Shown here: positions 1 through 9,041 of the stretch, piece after piece
Numbering within the stretch: the first letter of the stretch is position 1
Layout of the letters: each line of letters starts with the position of its first letter
Assembly: GCF_000377645.1 (NCBI RefSeq)
Contig: NZ_KB898478.1
Span: 1-64,000 of the forward strand
Reading direction: 5' to 3'
DNA length: 64,000 bases
Origin: Thiomonas sp. FB-6
Lineage (GTDB): Bacteria; Pseudomonadota; Gammaproteobacteria; Burkholderiales; Burkholderiaceae_C
Program-made: the position numbers and the translations under genes
The notes under the pieces: generated by a model
What the model was told of the DNA's origin: nothing
What the model saw: the letters and a program-made list of their open reading frames with translations, nothing else
Databases searched by the model: none

Positions 1-576
1 CACTCCGGTTGCCGTGCCCCCGATGTTCATCGAGTACGTGTCCATCATCCACGCCATGATCTGCGGGTTGGTGTTCACGTCCGGCGCCGGTATGTCCTGC
101 TGCGGCCCGATGATGATCCCGATCTCGCTGGTGTAGCGCCGCGTCATGCGCTCCAGCTCCTTCCTCGACAGCTGCCCCGGGTCCACCCGGATCCCGCCCT
201 TGGCTCCCCCGTAGGGCAGCCCCACCGCCGCGTTCTTCACCGTCATCCACGCTGAGAGCGCCATCACCTCTTCCAGCGTCACGTCCGGGTGGTAGCGCAC
301 GCCCCCCTTGCCCGGACCCCGCGACAGGTTGTGCTGCACCCGGAAACCCTCGAAGTGCCGCACCGAGCCGTCGTCCATCTCGATCGGTACGTCCACGATC
401 AGCGCACGCTTGGGCCGCCGCAGCGTCTCCGCCCAGCGCGCCAGCGGGCCCAGGTACGGAACCACACGGTCCACCTGCGACAGATAGGTCTGCCACGGGC
501 CTTCCTGGCTCGGCGCAAAGGAAAGCGCCTGGGAACTCGCAGGCGCCGATTCATGTTGTTTCAAGGTTTCACGCAT
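1..576 (-). CDS. gdhA: Glutamate dehydrogenase, N-terminal 192 codons (runs off the window)
   Basis: Cytosolic oxidoreductase that interconverts glutamate and 2-oxoglutarate plus ammonia with NAD(P). The visible part is the substrate-binding half of a Glu/Leu/Phe/Val dehydrogenase: the glycine-rich stretch [13 protein letters not shown], then [10 protein letters not shown] with the catalytic lysine, then [19 protein letters not shown], all typical of the hexameric bacterial family. The reading frame is open to base 1, so the NAD-binding Rossmann half lies outside. The start is taken at the ATG at 576; an in-frame GTG two codons upstream is the alternative. It is transcribed away from a LysR gene, with a 260-base shared upstream region that holds a LysR-type palindrome. 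Family assignment is firm; cofactor preference cannot be read from this half. Confidence 0.95.
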   Translation of the reverse strand, partial: MRETLKQHESAPASSQALSFAPSQEGPWQTYLSQVDRVVPYLGPLARWAETLRRPKRALIVDVPIEMDDGSVRHFEGFRVQHNLSRGPGKGGVRYHPDVTLEEVMALSAWMTVKNAAVGLPYGGAKGGIRVDPGQLSRKELERMTRRYTSEIGIIIGPQQDIPAPDVNTNPQIMAWMMDTYSMNIGGTATGV

Positions 577-741
577 ATTCACGATAACGTATCCTTCACG
601 CTTTCGGGCCGGCGGAATTCTCGTGGAATCCACGGCCCCTGATTCATTTGCACAAGGCGCCCTCGCGCCGCCGTGCATTCGACCGCCGCAGATCCTAGGG
701 GAGCGAAACAAACCGGGCAAATGCCGTTTTTTGATAACGTT

Positions 742-756
742 ATGCAAGTTTTGCAT
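742..756. promoter_or_regulatory. LysR-type operator (T-N11-A palindrome) in the gdhA/lysR divergent region
   Basis: A perfect inverted repeat with 6-base arms and a 3-base loop (ATGCAA-GTT-TTGCAT) contains the T-N11-A pattern usual for LysR-family binding sites. A second short palindrome, ATAACGTTAT (734-743), abuts it. It lies 81 bases before the LysR start and 166 bases before gdhA, so it could serve autoregulation, gdhA control, or both. Inferred from symmetry and position only. Confidence 0.5.
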
Positions 757-836
757 GGATTCGGCGCGACCCCGGCTCCTAGAATGCTCGCGCATGCCTG
801 CGCGCGGTCCGCCGCGCCTCACGCGACGGGAGCACC

Positions 837-1754
837 ATGGACACCAAGTGGCTCGAGGACTTCATCACGCTGGCCGAGACGCGCTCCTTCTCGCGCGCGG
901 CGGAGCTGCGCAACGTCACGCAGCCGGCCTTCTCGCGGCGCATCCAGGCGCTGGAGGCCTGGCTGGGCTCGGCGCTGGTCGACCGCACCACCTATCCCAC
1001 GCGCCTGACGCCCGCCGGCGACGTGTTCCGCGCGGAGGCGCTGTCGATGCTGGCGCATCTGTCGGAGACCCGCACCCTGCTGCGCGGCCGCGAACACATG
1101 GACGCGGAAGCGGTGAGCATCGCCATGCCCCACACGCTGTCGCTGGGCTTCTTTCCCAGCTGGGTGAAGCAACTGGAGCAGGGAGTGGGGCGCTTGAGCA
1201 CCAAGGTCACCGCGCTGAACGTGCACGATGCCGCGATGACCCTGGTCGACGGGGGCTGCGACCTGGCCATGGTCTACCACCACGCCAGCCAGCCGGTGCA
1301 GCTCGACCCCACGCGCTTCGACATGCTGCCCATCGGCGTGGAGTCGATCTACCCCTATGCCCGCTGCGACGAGCAGGGACGTGCGGCCTACGAGCTTCCC
1401 GGCACGCCCGGCCAGCCCATCCCCTTCCTGTCCTACGCGCCGAACGCCTACCTGCGACGCATGGTGGATTTCATTCTCGCGGGCATGGCGTCGAAACCCC
1501 TGCTGGAAATACGCTGCGAGACGGATATGGCCGAAGGGCTCAAGGCCATGCTGCTGGAAGGACATGGATTGGCCTTTCTGCCGGAAAATGCGGTGCGCCG
1601 GGAAATCGGACAGAAACTCCTGGCCTGCGCCGGACGCGAATATTCGATGCAAATGGAGATTCGCATTTATTGTGAATGCCGGAGAAACACCAAGGAGAAA
1701 GTCAAGGCGATCTGGCAATCCCTTTCGGAAGGCGCCGGGCAGCTCCGGGCCTGA
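837..1754 (+). CDS. LysR-family transcriptional regulator (HypT/YjiE-like)
   Basis: 305-residue DNA-binding regulator. The winged helix-turn-helix occupies about residues 3-62 ([20 protein letters not shown], then [14 protein letters not shown]), followed by a linker helix and a periplasmic-binding-protein-like effector domain (about 90-295). The N-terminus and the stretch [13 protein letters not shown] resemble the hypochlorite-responsive regulator HypT/YjiE of E. coli more than aromatic-pathway LysR proteins, but the resemblance is not close enough to assign the signal. The ATG at 837 sits directly at the conserved start of the HTH. It is divergent from glutamate dehydrogenase, which makes nitrogen metabolism a plausible target; that is inference. 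A palindrome at 742-756 is a probable binding site. Confidence 0.9.
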   Translation: MDTKWLEDFITLAETRSFSRAAELRNVTQPAFSRRIQALEAWLGSALVDRTTYPTRLTPAGDVFRAEALSMLAHLSETRTLLRGREHMDAEAVSIAMPHTLSLGFFPSWVKQLEQGVGRLSTKVTALNVHDAAMTLVDGGCDLAMVYHHASQPVQLDPTRFDMLPIGVESIYPYARCDEQGRAAYELPGTPGQPIPFLSYAPNAYLRRMVDFILAGMASKPLLEIRCETDMAEGLKAMLLEGHGLAFLPENAVRREIGQKLLACAGREYSMQMEIRIYCECRRNTKEKVKAIWQSLSEGAGQLRA

Positions 1755-1870
1755 GCCGGCCCGGGCCGGTGAACAAGCGGGCGCGGCCCTCGCCGATACA
1801 CCACGCCGTATAGTCCGAGTTCCGCGCCACAAGCGTGCGCGCCGCCGATCCCCTGCCCCACGGAGCCCCC

Positions 1871-2251
1871 ATGAAAACCGCCCACGACCTGGTCAGCGCA
1901 GCCAAGGCGCGCATCACCGAAATTTCCCTGGATCAGGCCGCGCAGGCCGTGCGCGAGGCCGACGTGCTGCTCGACGTGCGCGAGGCCGACGAATTCGCGG
2001 CCGGGCATCTGCCCGGCGCCGTGCTGGCGCCGCGCGGCCTGCTCGAATTCAAGCTCAGCAGCACTCCGGAGCTGAATGCGCGCGACCTGAACGTGGTCGT
2101 GTACTGCAAGACCAGCGGACGCGCCGCGCTGGCCGCCGCGGTGATGCACGACATGGGCTACACCCACGTGCGCTCCATCGCCGGCGGCTTCGACGCCTGG
2201 GCCGCGGCGGGGCTGCCGGTGGTCCGGCCGCAGCAACCGGCCTTCGAATGA
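1871..2251 (+). CDS. Rhodanese-like sulfurtransferase
   Basis: 126-residue single-domain rhodanese, probably cytosolic (no signal peptide). The conserved LLDVREADEF motif, the HLPGA motif and the active-site loop CKTSGR (Cys79, giving the C-x4-R cradle) are present, so persulfide transfer from thiosulfate or a similar donor is possible. Its length is normal for single-domain members. It follows the LysR gene on the same strand after 116 bases, with no neighbour that would indicate a particular sulfur acceptor. Confidence 0.9.
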   Translation: MKTAHDLVSAAKARITEISLDQAAQAVREADVLLDVREADEFAAGHLPGAVLAPRGLLEFKLSSTPELNARDLNVVVYCKTSGRAALAAAVMHDMGYTHVRSIAGGFDAWAAAGLPVVRPQQPAFE

Positions 2252-2403
2252 ATCCCGAGCTGTGCCAGGCCCGACTCGAACACCTCTCCAGAAATCCAAA
2301 GACGCAACCGTCATCCATTCGGCAAAACCCGGTACTTTTTGGCGAAGTGCCCGGGCCTCGGCACGCTAGGATGATCTAAGCATCCGCGTACCCACCGAAC
2401 ACC

Positions 2404-5400
2404 ATGGCAGCCCCCCCGATGGACCCCGCACGGCCTGCCGACCCAGGCGCGCGGGGGCTGGCCGCGCGCGTGCTTCTCAACGTTGCCGTGGCCTTGGCCT
2501 ACCTGGCCCTGGCCGCCTTGCCGGCGGCATGGTTCCCGGGCGCCTCGCCGCTGTGGCCGCCTGCGGCGCTGGCCGCTTTCGCCGCCCTGCGCTGGGGTGC
2601 GGCGGCGATGCCCGGCGTATTCCTGGCCTCGCTGATGGCCAACGCGCTGGCCTCGCGCCTGGGCCTGGGGCCGGCGCTGCTGGCCTCGGCGGGCAACGCG
2701 CTGGCGCCCCTGCTGGGGCGCGCGGTGCTGCGCCGCCTGGGCGGCTCCGCCCAGGCGTGGTGGGAGAGCCCGCGCTCGGTGCTGGCCTTCCTGCTGTCCA
2801 TGGGGCTGCTGCAATCCCTGGCGGCCGCCTTGATCGGGGTGGGGGCCATGGCCTGGCTGGGCAGCCTGCAGGGCCCCGCGGTGGACACCATCGTCGACTG
2901 GGCCATCGCCGACGCCAGCGCCGTGGTCATGCTCACGCCCCTGCTGCAACTGGGCCTGCGCAGCCGCGCCGCGCCCCGCCCCCCGCTGTCGGCCCGGCGC
3001 GCGCTGCGCATCGCAGGCCTGTTCGCGCTGGTGCTGCTCATCTGGGCGCTGGCGGCCGGCGGCACGTTGCTGGCCAACGCCCAGCGCACGGGCCTGCTCG
3101 GCCTGTTGCTGTTTCCCCTGATCGGCTCGGTGTTCGCGCTGGACGCGCTGGTCACCGCCGGCCTGCTGGCCTTCAGCTTCTGCCTGCTCACCGGCTCGGC
3201 CGCGCTGGGGGTTCCCATCGTGGAAGCGGCCTCGTCGGCGCAGACCATCGTGGGCCTGGAGTTCTTCCTGCTCGCGGTCGGCGGCGCCGTGCTATTCGCC
3301 TCCTCGCTGCAACATGCGCATCGCGCCACGCTGCAGCGCCTGCAGGCGCAGACCTCGCAGCTCGACGCGCTGACCCGCGAACAGGCGCGCCACCTGGACG
3401 AGCAGCAGGACCAGTTCCGCGGCCAGCTGCGGCGCTTCTCCGAGCTGGCGGGCATCCTGTCGACCATCGGCCAGGTCATCGAGCGGGCGCACGACGACGT
3501 CGAGCTCCTGCAGAAATTCTGCGAACTCATGATCGGGCTGCAGGGCGTGAGCCTGGCCTGGATCGGTCGTCCCGACGACGCCGGGCGCTTTCGCGTGCTC
3601 GCCAAGGCCGGGCCCGCGCAGGCCTACCTGGACGGCATCCGCATCGACGTGGACACCGCGAGCCCCTACGGACGGGGCCCGGCGGCGCGCTCCTGGCGCA
3701 CCGGGCATCCGACCTACGTGCAGGACGCGCGCGGCGACCCGGCGCAGGCGCCGTGGGCCCAGCGCATGCAGGCCTTCGGCCTGTACGGAAACTCCAGCGT
3801 GCCGCTGCTGCGCGGCGGCCGCCCCTGGGCGAATTTCAACCTGTACCTCAACGTGCCCGGCGGCTTCGACCCCTTGCTGCAAAAGGTCGCAGAGCAGATC
3901 GCCGCGGACATCTCCATCGGCCTGGACCGGCTGGACGCGGTGCGCCGCGAGCGCGAGCAATCGCGCGTCAACGTGGCGCTGCTGTCGAACATGACCGTGG
4001 GCGTGAACGTGGTGCGCTACCCCGAGCGCTTGGTGGAGCACGCCAACGCGCGCCTGCTGCAGATGCTGGGCACCGCCGACCTGGCGCAGTTGCAGGCACG
4101 CCCCGCGGCCGAGTTCTACGCCGACGCCGCCGAGGCCGAACGGGTCGCACGGATGGCGCGCGAGATCCTGCACTCCGGGCGCGGCTCGCTGCAGGGCGTG
4201 CGCCATCGCCACGTGGACGGGCACACGGTGATCACCGACCTCAGCGGCGTGCGCCTGGACCTGGGCGACGGCGCGCAGCGCATCCTGTGGACCCAGATCG
4301 ACGTCAGCGAACGCCACCAGCAGGCCCGCGAACTGCGCCAGACCCAGGGCGTGTACCGCGCACTGGCGGCCGCCAGCGACTCCCTGCTGCAGGGGGCCAC
4401 CGAGGCCGGCATGATCGCGCGCCTGTGCCAGAGCCTGGTCGACGGCACCGAGTTCAGCGCCGCCTGGCTGGTGCGCCCGGACGAGCACGAGCACATGGCG
4501 GTGCTGGCCAAGGCCGGCGAGCAGGCGCGGGACATCGCCTGGATCGACACCCAGCGCCCCCGCCTCGACGACCCGCAGGCGGCCGCGGCGCGCGCCTGGC
4601 ACGCCCAGGCCAGCGTGACCCAGGAGCAGGCACCGGGCGAGCCGGCGCAGGCCTGGGCCGCACTGCTGGCGCTGCCCGTGCGGCGCGGCGGACAGCTGTG
4701 GGGCGTGCTCACGCTGACGGCGCGCACGCCCGGCATCTTCGACGCCACCACCCGCGGCGCCTGCGAACAGGTGGCCGCCTTGCTGGGGCACGGCCTGGAC
4801 GAACTCGACCGCAAGAACACGCTGCAACTGCTGCAGGACACCGAAAGCCGGCGCGCCCGCACCGATGCGCTCACCGGCCTGCCCAACCGGCTGGCGCTGG
4901 ACGAGTTCCTGCCCGGCGCCATCGCGCGGGCCGAGCGGCGGGGAAGCCTGCTGGCCGTGGGCATGCTGGACCTGGACAACTTCAAGCCGGTCAACGACCG
5001 CTACGGCCACGCGGTGGGCGACGTGCTGCTGCAAAAGCTCGCACGCGCGCTGCGCCTGCGCCTGCGCGGCGGCGACTTCCTGGCGCGCCTGGGGGGCGAC
5101 GAGTTCGTCATCGTCTCCGAGGACCTCGACCCCCTGCACGCGCTGCAGGACCTGGCAGCCGCGCTGGAGCGCCTGCACGCGGCGGTGGAGGCGCCCTTCG
5201 ACCTCGGCGAGGGGCGCAGCGCCCAGGTGGGCATGACCATGGGCCTGGCCCTGTGCCCGCGCGACGCCCGCGAGCCCGACGGGCTGCTGCGCATGGCCGA
5301 CGCCGCGATGTACGCCTGCAAGACCCACAAGCACGACCGCAGCTGCTGGTGGCGCGTGGGCACCGCGGAGGTCGAACGCGATCCCGATTTCTCCCGCGAG

Positions 5401-7434
5401 GCGCCGGTCGACGCCTTCGGCGCGGAATCGCGCACCCTGCTGACCGCGCTGGACGAGCGACTGCTGCGCACGGCGGCGGCGGATTTCGGCAACACCTTCT
5501 ACGACACCCTGGCGCGCGACGAGGAACTGGCCGCCATCCTGCGCTGCCTGTCCGCCGAGGAGCTCGAGCGCCTCAAGCGCAGCCAGGGCGAGCACCTGCT
5601 GCTGCTGCTCGGCCCGGGCACCACGCGCGCGATGCTGGAAGCCAAGGCGGCGCAGCTGGGCCAGGTGCATGCGCTGATCGGGGTGTCGGGTGCGCGCATG
5701 GAGGAGGCCTTCGCGCTGTACGAGGACCTGCTGCGCACCCAACTGGAAAACGCGCTGATCTCCTCGCGCCAGCGTTACCGCGTGCTGCGCGTGGCCACCT
5801 CGCGGCTGCGCCTGGACGTGCAGATCCAGCTGTCGGCCATCGACCAGACCACCTCGCGCTATTTCGCGCAGTTGCACCCGCCGCTGCGCGAGCGCACGCG
5901 CTGGGTGGACGTGCTGCCCGAAACCCTGAAGGCACTGGCCGAACTGCCCGGCGTGCTCGGCGCGGTGGTGTTCCGGCCGGACGAGCACGGGGTGTTGCGC
6001 GAGGAGGCGGCCGCGGGAGCGCACAGCCAGCGCCTGGTCTCGGCCCTGCGCGAGAAGTCGCTGTATCCGAACCTCAACCCCCGGCCGGGCCTGGAGCGCG
6101 GCCCGCTGGCCAAGGCCTGGTTCATGCGCGACTTCCAGGTAGTCGACGCCTATCTGCTCGACCAGCGGCTGCTGCCCTGGCATGGCCTGGCGCGCGAGTT
6201 CGGCTGGCGCAGCGCCGCCACCGTGCCCATCGCCCACGGCGACAACACCGACAGCGTGCTGATGCTGTTCGGTGCCTTTCCGCACCAGTTCTCGTCCAGC
6301 TGGGCGCGCTCCTGGCTGGGGCTGCTGCGCGCGCGCATCGACGCGCAGTTCGCGGCCACCGCGCGCAACCACCAGCCGGTGGACCCCGAGATGGTGCGCC
6401 ACTTCCGCGAACTGCTGTACGGCGACGGCCTGCGCATGTGGGTGCAGCCCATCGTCGACCTGCACAGCGGCGCCGTCACCAAGGTGGAGGCCCTGGCCAG
6501 GCTGCGCGGCGCCGACGGCAGCGTGTACAACCCGGGCGAGTTCCTCGCCGCCTTCGGCGAGCAGGAACTGCACGCACTGTTCCGCCAGGGCATGGCCCAG
6601 ACCCTCGAGCACCTGCACGCCTGGCGCGAAGCGGGCCTGGACGTGGAGCTGTCGCTGAACCTGCCGCCGCAGACCCTGTTGCACGAACAGTGCGCCGCGT
6701 GGATCGAGGAGGCGTTGCGCCGCGCGGGGGTGGCCGCCACCCACCTGAGCCTGGAGGTGCTGGAGAGCGACGGCCTCGACGTGTCGCGCAGCGACGAGGC
6801 CATCCACGCCATCGGCAGGCTCGGCGTGCGCCTGGTGCTCGACGACCTCGGCTCGGGCTACAGCAGCATCACCCGCCTGGCCTCGCTGCCGGTGGACACG
6901 GTGAAAATCGACCAGGGGCTGATCCGCCAGCTGCCCAAGGACCCGGTGCGCACCATCCGGCTGCTGGCCGCGCTGGTGCGCATCGGCCAGGAATTCGCGC
7001 CCCACACGGTGATCGAAGGCCTGCAGGACGACAGTTTCGTGGAGGTGGCGCGCCAGCTGGGCGCGCGCCTGGGCCAGGGCTTCGCGCTGTCGCGCCCGAT
7101 GCCGGCGGAGGACTTCCTGGCCTGGAGCCGCGAACGCGGCGCGGGCGGCGAGGACGCCGAGGCGCCGTTGCGCACCTGGCCCGGGGCGCTGGCCTGCCTG
7201 TGGATGGGCGCGCGCGACCCGCAGCGTGCCCGCCGCTCCGCCGGCGCCGGCGCCGAGGACTGTGCGCTGGGACGCTTCCTGCGCGCGCAGGCGGTCGCGG
7301 ACGCCCGGGTGCTCGGCTGGTACGAGGAGTTCCGCGACGCCGTGGACCCGCAGCGAGCGGAGCGCGCGACGGAGGAGCTGCTGCAGTGGATGGCGCAGCG
7401 CATCGTGCTCGAAGGCGCGCAGGCTGCGGCCTGA
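2404..7434 (+). CDS. Giant MASE1/GAF/PAS/GGDEF/globin-like/EAL cyclic-di-GMP signalling protein
   Basis: 1676-residue membrane-anchored c-di-GMP enzyme. Order of parts: MASE1-type membrane sensor with about eight hydrophobic helices (about 20-300, with the motif SPLWPPAALAA); a GAF domain (about 345-515); a PAS-like segment (about 520-640); a second GAF (about 650-805); a diguanylate cyclase domain (about 819-985) with an intact GGDEF at 897-901; a globin-coupled-sensor-like helical segment (about 1020-1155) with His1089 in the proximal-histidine context GQVHALIG; a third GAF (about 1165-1320); and an EAL domain (about 1325-1575) keeping EAL at 1362-1364 and DDLGSGYSS from 1480. The C-terminal tail carries Trp then C1620-ALGRFL, resembling a CZB-like zinc motif. 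Both catalytic domains look intact, so direction may be set by the sensors. No clear ribosome-binding site precedes 2404; an ATG at 2419 is in frame. Confidence 0.88.
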   Translation: MAAPPMDPARPADPGARGLAARVLLNVAVALAYLALAALPAAWFPGASPLWPPAALAAFAALRWGAAAMPGVFLASLMANALASRLGLGPALLASAGNALAPLLGRAVLRRLGGSAQAWWESPRSVLAFLLSMGLLQSLAAALIGVGAMAWLGSLQGPAVDTIVDWAIADASAVVMLTPLLQLGLRSRAAPRPPLSARRALRIAGLFALVLLIWALAAGGTLLANAQRTGLLGLLLFPLIGSVFALDALVTAGLLAFSFCLLTGSAALGVPIVEAASSAQTIVGLEFFLLAVGGAVLFASSLQHAHRATLQRLQAQTSQLDALTREQARHLDEQQDQFRGQLRRFSELAGILSTIGQVIERAHDDVELLQKFCELMIGLQGVSLAWIGRPDDAGRFRVLAKAGPAQAYLDGIRIDVDTASPYGRGPAARSWRTGHPTYVQDARGDPAQAPWAQRMQAFGLYGNSSVPLLRGGRPWANFNLYLNVPGGFDPLLQKVAEQIAADISIGLDRLDAVRREREQSRVNVALLSNMTVGVNVVRYPERLVEHANARLLQMLGTADLAQLQARPAAEFYADAAEAERVARMAREILHSGRGSLQGVRHRHVDGHTVITDLSGVRLDLGDGAQRILWTQIDVSERHQQARELRQTQGVYRALAAASDSLLQGATEAGMIARLCQSLVDGTEFSAAWLVRPDEHEHMAVLAKAGEQARDIAWIDTQRPRLDDPQAAAARAWHAQASVTQEQAPGEPAQAWAALLALPVRRGGQLWGVLTLTARTPGIFDATTRGACEQVAALLGHGLDELDRKNTLQLLQDTESRRARTDALTGLPNRLALDEFLPGAIARAERRGSLLAVGMLDLDNFKPVNDRYGHAVGDVLLQKLARALRLRLRGGDFLARLGGDEFVIVSEDLDPLHALQDLAAALERLHAAVEAPFDLGEGRSAQVGMTMGLALCPRDAREPDGLLRMADAAMYACKTHKHDRSCWWRVGTAEVERDPDFSREAPVDAFGAESRTLLTALDERLLRTAAADFGNTFYDTLARDEELAAILRCLSAEELERLKRSQGEHLLLLLGPGTTRAMLEAKAAQLGQVHALIGVSGARMEEAFALYEDLLRTQLENALISSRQRYRVLRVATSRLRLDVQIQLSAIDQTTSRYFAQLHPPLRERTRWVDVLPETLKALAELPGVLGAVVFRPDEHGVLREEAAAGAHSQRLVSALREKSLYPNLNPRPGLERGPLAKAWFMRDFQVVDAYLLDQRLLPWHGLAREFGWRSAATVPIAHGDNTDSVLMLFGAFPHQFSSSWARSWLGLLRARIDAQFAATARNHQPVDPEMVRHFRELLYGDGLRMWVQPIVDLHSGAVTKVEALARLRGADGSVYNPGEFLAAFGEQELHALFRQGMAQTLEHLHAWREAGLDVELSLNLPPQTLLHEQCAAWIEEALRRAGVAATHLSLEVLESDGLDVSRSDEAIHAIGRLGVRLVLDDLGSGYSSITRLASLPVDTVKIDQGLIRQLPKDPVRTIRLLAALVRIGQEFAPHTVIEGLQDDSFVEVARQLGARLGQGFALSRPMPAEDFLAWSRERGAGGEDAEAPLRTWPGALACLWMGARDPQRARRSAGAGAEDCALGRFLRAQAVADARVLGWYEEFRDAVDPQRAERATEELLQWMAQRIVLEGAQAAA

Positions 7435-7505
7435 GCCCGAGACCCCGCGTCGGCGCTGCGCGGCGGTGCGTCAGCGCGCCTGGCGCGCGTCCACCTGCTG
7501 CCTGA

Positions 7506-7628
7506 AGGCGCGCGGCGAGCTTGCACGGCGTCACGCCGCCCACAGCACGCAAGTGGCTGGGCCGCTACCTGGCCGAGGGCGAGGCGATGCGCTCGCTGGC
7601 GGAGAACTACGTCGGGCTGCCCTTCTGA
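7506..7628 (+). pseudogene. IS481-type transposase remnant (HTH fragment)
   Basis: A short open stretch encodes LHGVTPPTARKWLGRYLAEG, which closely matches the N-terminal helix-turn-helix of IS481-family transposases. The reading is closed upstream by a stop codon and, after GEA, changes to a tail (MRSLAENYVGLPF) that does not look like transposase and ends at 7628. The tail may be the last codons of a gene that once preceded ligA. No terminal inverted repeats were recognised. It lies between the c-di-GMP gene and the damaged ligAB genes, consistent with an insertion followed by deletion. Confidence 0.55.
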
Positions 7629-7657
7629 TCCACACGGGATCGAGCCGGAGAACGAGC

Positions 7658-8020
7658 ATGCAGAAACCACGGACCATCGAGGGCACGACCCTGTTCGACG
7701 GCGCGCAGGCCCGCAAGGGCTACGCGCTGAACAAGATGTGCTTTTCCTTCAACGACGCGGCCAACCGCGCGGCCTTCCTGGCCGACGAGGACGCCTATTG
7801 CACGCGCTTCGGACTCGACCCCCGGCAGCGCGAGGCGGTGCGCCGGCGCGACGTGCTCGCGCTCATCGAGGCCGGGGGCAATGTGTACTACCTGGCCAAG
7901 CTCGCCGGCATCTTCGGGCTGGACGTGCAGGACATCGGGGCCCAGCAGACGGGCATGAGCAAGGAGGCCTTCCAGGCGCGCCTGCTCGCGGCGGGGAGCA
8001 GGATCTTTCCTGGCATCTGA
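7658..8020 (+). CDS. ligA: Protocatechuate 4,5-dioxygenase alpha subunit, 3' end altered
   Basis: 120 residues matching LigA/PmdA, the small subunit of the extradiol dioxygenase that opens protocatechuate between C4 and C5. Family landmarks are QARKGYALN near residue 22, EAGGNVYYLAKL near 72 and a TGMSKEAF stretch near 100. The ATG at 7658 has a good ribosome-binding site (GGAGAA). The normal C-terminus is missing: after LLAAG the frame runs out of phase into ligB coding sequence and stops at 8018-8020. With the beta subunit broken downstream, this is very unlikely to form an active enzyme, and it is best read as a gene in decay. Confidence 0.8.
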   Translation: MQKPRTIEGTTLFDGAQARKGYALNKMCFSFNDAANRAAFLADEDAYCTRFGLDPRQREAVRRRDVLALIEAGGNVYYLAKLAGIFGLDVQDIGAQQTGMSKEAFQARLLAAGSRIFPGI

Positions 8021-8450
8021 TCGAGCGCCTGATCGGCGCCGACTTCGACCTCACCACCTTCCAGGAAATGCTGGTGGACCATGCCTTCACGCTGCCGATG
8101 AAACTGCTCTGGCCCGACGGCGGCGCTCCGCCCGCGGTGCCGCTGTGCATCAATACGGTGCAGTTTCCCCTGCCGAGTGCGCGGCGCGTATGGGCGCTGG
8201 GGCAGGCCCTGGGCGAGGCCATCCGCGCCTGGGACAGCGACAAGCGCGTGCTGGTGCTGGGCAGCGGCGGGCTGTCGCACCAGCTCGACGGCCGACGCGC
8301 CGGATTCATCAACAAGGACTTCGACCAGCGCTTCATGGGCAGCCTGGTGGAACAGCCCGACTGGGCGACGGGGCCCGCCTGGTGCACCGGAACTACCACA
8401 TCCCCATCTCCAAAACCGCCGCCGGCGCGATGGCCCTGGCGGCCGCCTGA
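7995..8450 (+). pseudogene. ligB: Protocatechuate 4,5-dioxygenase beta subunit, multiply truncated
   Basis: LigB/PmdB normally has about 290-300 residues and holds the catalytic iron. Here the reading begins at the family's DLSWHLIERLIGADFDLT region. The first 110 or so residues, including the two N-terminal iron-binding histidines, are absent, joined directly to the ligA end. The frame continues through SGGLSHQLDGRRAGFINKDF and RFMGSLVEQPDW to about 8370. Then about 40 codons are missing and the rest continues in another frame (VHRNYHIPISKTAAGAMA) to a stop at 8448-8450. Two deletions and a frame change make function impossible. The remaining segments are well conserved, which suggests recent loss. 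Confidence 0.85.
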
Positions 8451-8468
8451 GCCGGCCCCGGCGCCGTC

Positions 8469-9008
8469 TCAGGCACGTCCGTACAGGGCGACGTCGGTGC
8501 CGTCCATGAAGGGCAGATGCCCGTACTCGACCAGTTCCCACTGGTTGCCGAAGGGATCGAGGAAGTAGTTCACGCGCAGCCCGGCGCAAGGCCCGTCGTC
8601 GATGACGATGGGCCCGTCCATAACGGCCACGCCGCGCGCGCGCAGGAAGTTCAGCGCGGCGTCCAGGTCGCGCACCTTCAGCGCGATGTGGCTGGCGCCG
8701 AGGTCGCAATTGCGCCGCGGCTGCGTGGCGGCGTCGGCCGGCAGCTCGTAGCGGAAAAGCTCCAGCATGAGGTTGGTGCCCAGCGCCATCATCACCAGGG
8801 TCAGCCGCGCCCCGGCCACGTTGAGATGGGCCAGGGTCCAGTCGCGCCCGTCGGGCATGCGCGGAAGCTCGCGCGCGTCGAAGGGCCCGAGCCGGTACAG
8901 TTCCACGGCGCCCAGCACGTCGCGGTAGAAAGCCACGCCGTGCTCGAGATCGGGCAGGGTCAGGGCCACGTGGTCGACGTGCATGAGTCCGGGCAGGGTC
9001 TCGGCCAT
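8469..9008 (-). CDS. VOC-superfamily protein (glyoxalase / extradiol dioxygenase fold)
   Basis: 179-residue metal-binding protein with two beta-alpha-beta-beta-beta modules (about 8-88 and 103-165). Four residues fit the VOC metal site: His13 (HVDHVAL), Glu83 (LMLELFRY), His107 (SHIALKV) and Glu158 (GNQWELVEY), so a divalent-metal enzyme is likely. The arrangement is closer to glyoxalase-like members than to ring-cleaving enzymes, but substrate and reaction cannot be told. The gene follows the NCS1 permease gene on the minus strand with a 33-base gap, so the two are probably cotranscribed and may handle the same imported compound. Confidence 0.82.
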   Translation of the reverse strand: MAETLPGLMHVDHVALTLPDLEHGVAFYRDVLGAVELYRLGPFDARELPRMPDGRDWTLAHLNVAGARLTLVMMALGTNLMLELFRYELPADAATQPRRNCDLGASHIALKVRDLDAALNFLRARGVAVMDGPIVIDDGPCAGLRVNYFLDPFGNQWELVEYGHLPFMDGTDVALYGRA

Positions 9009-9041
9009 GGAAGGTTCTCCGGTGGATGATCCAGCGTCCCG

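Noticed and set aside
2252-2403. Complementary segments near 2260 and 2350 considered as a terminator or RNA structure
   Set aside because: The arms are about 90 bases apart and imperfect, with no T-run and no compensating evidence.
3292-7005. 1237-codon open frame on the minus strand opposite the c-di-GMP gene
   Set aside because: Shadow of the real gene in very GC-rich DNA; its composition (long runs of Gln, Arg, Gly, Val, His) is that of an antisense frame and no domain is recognisable.
7658-8450. Functional protocatechuate 4,5-dioxygenase
   Set aside because: LigB lacks its N-terminal iron ligands and a block near the C-terminus, with a frame change; LigA has lost its own C-terminus.
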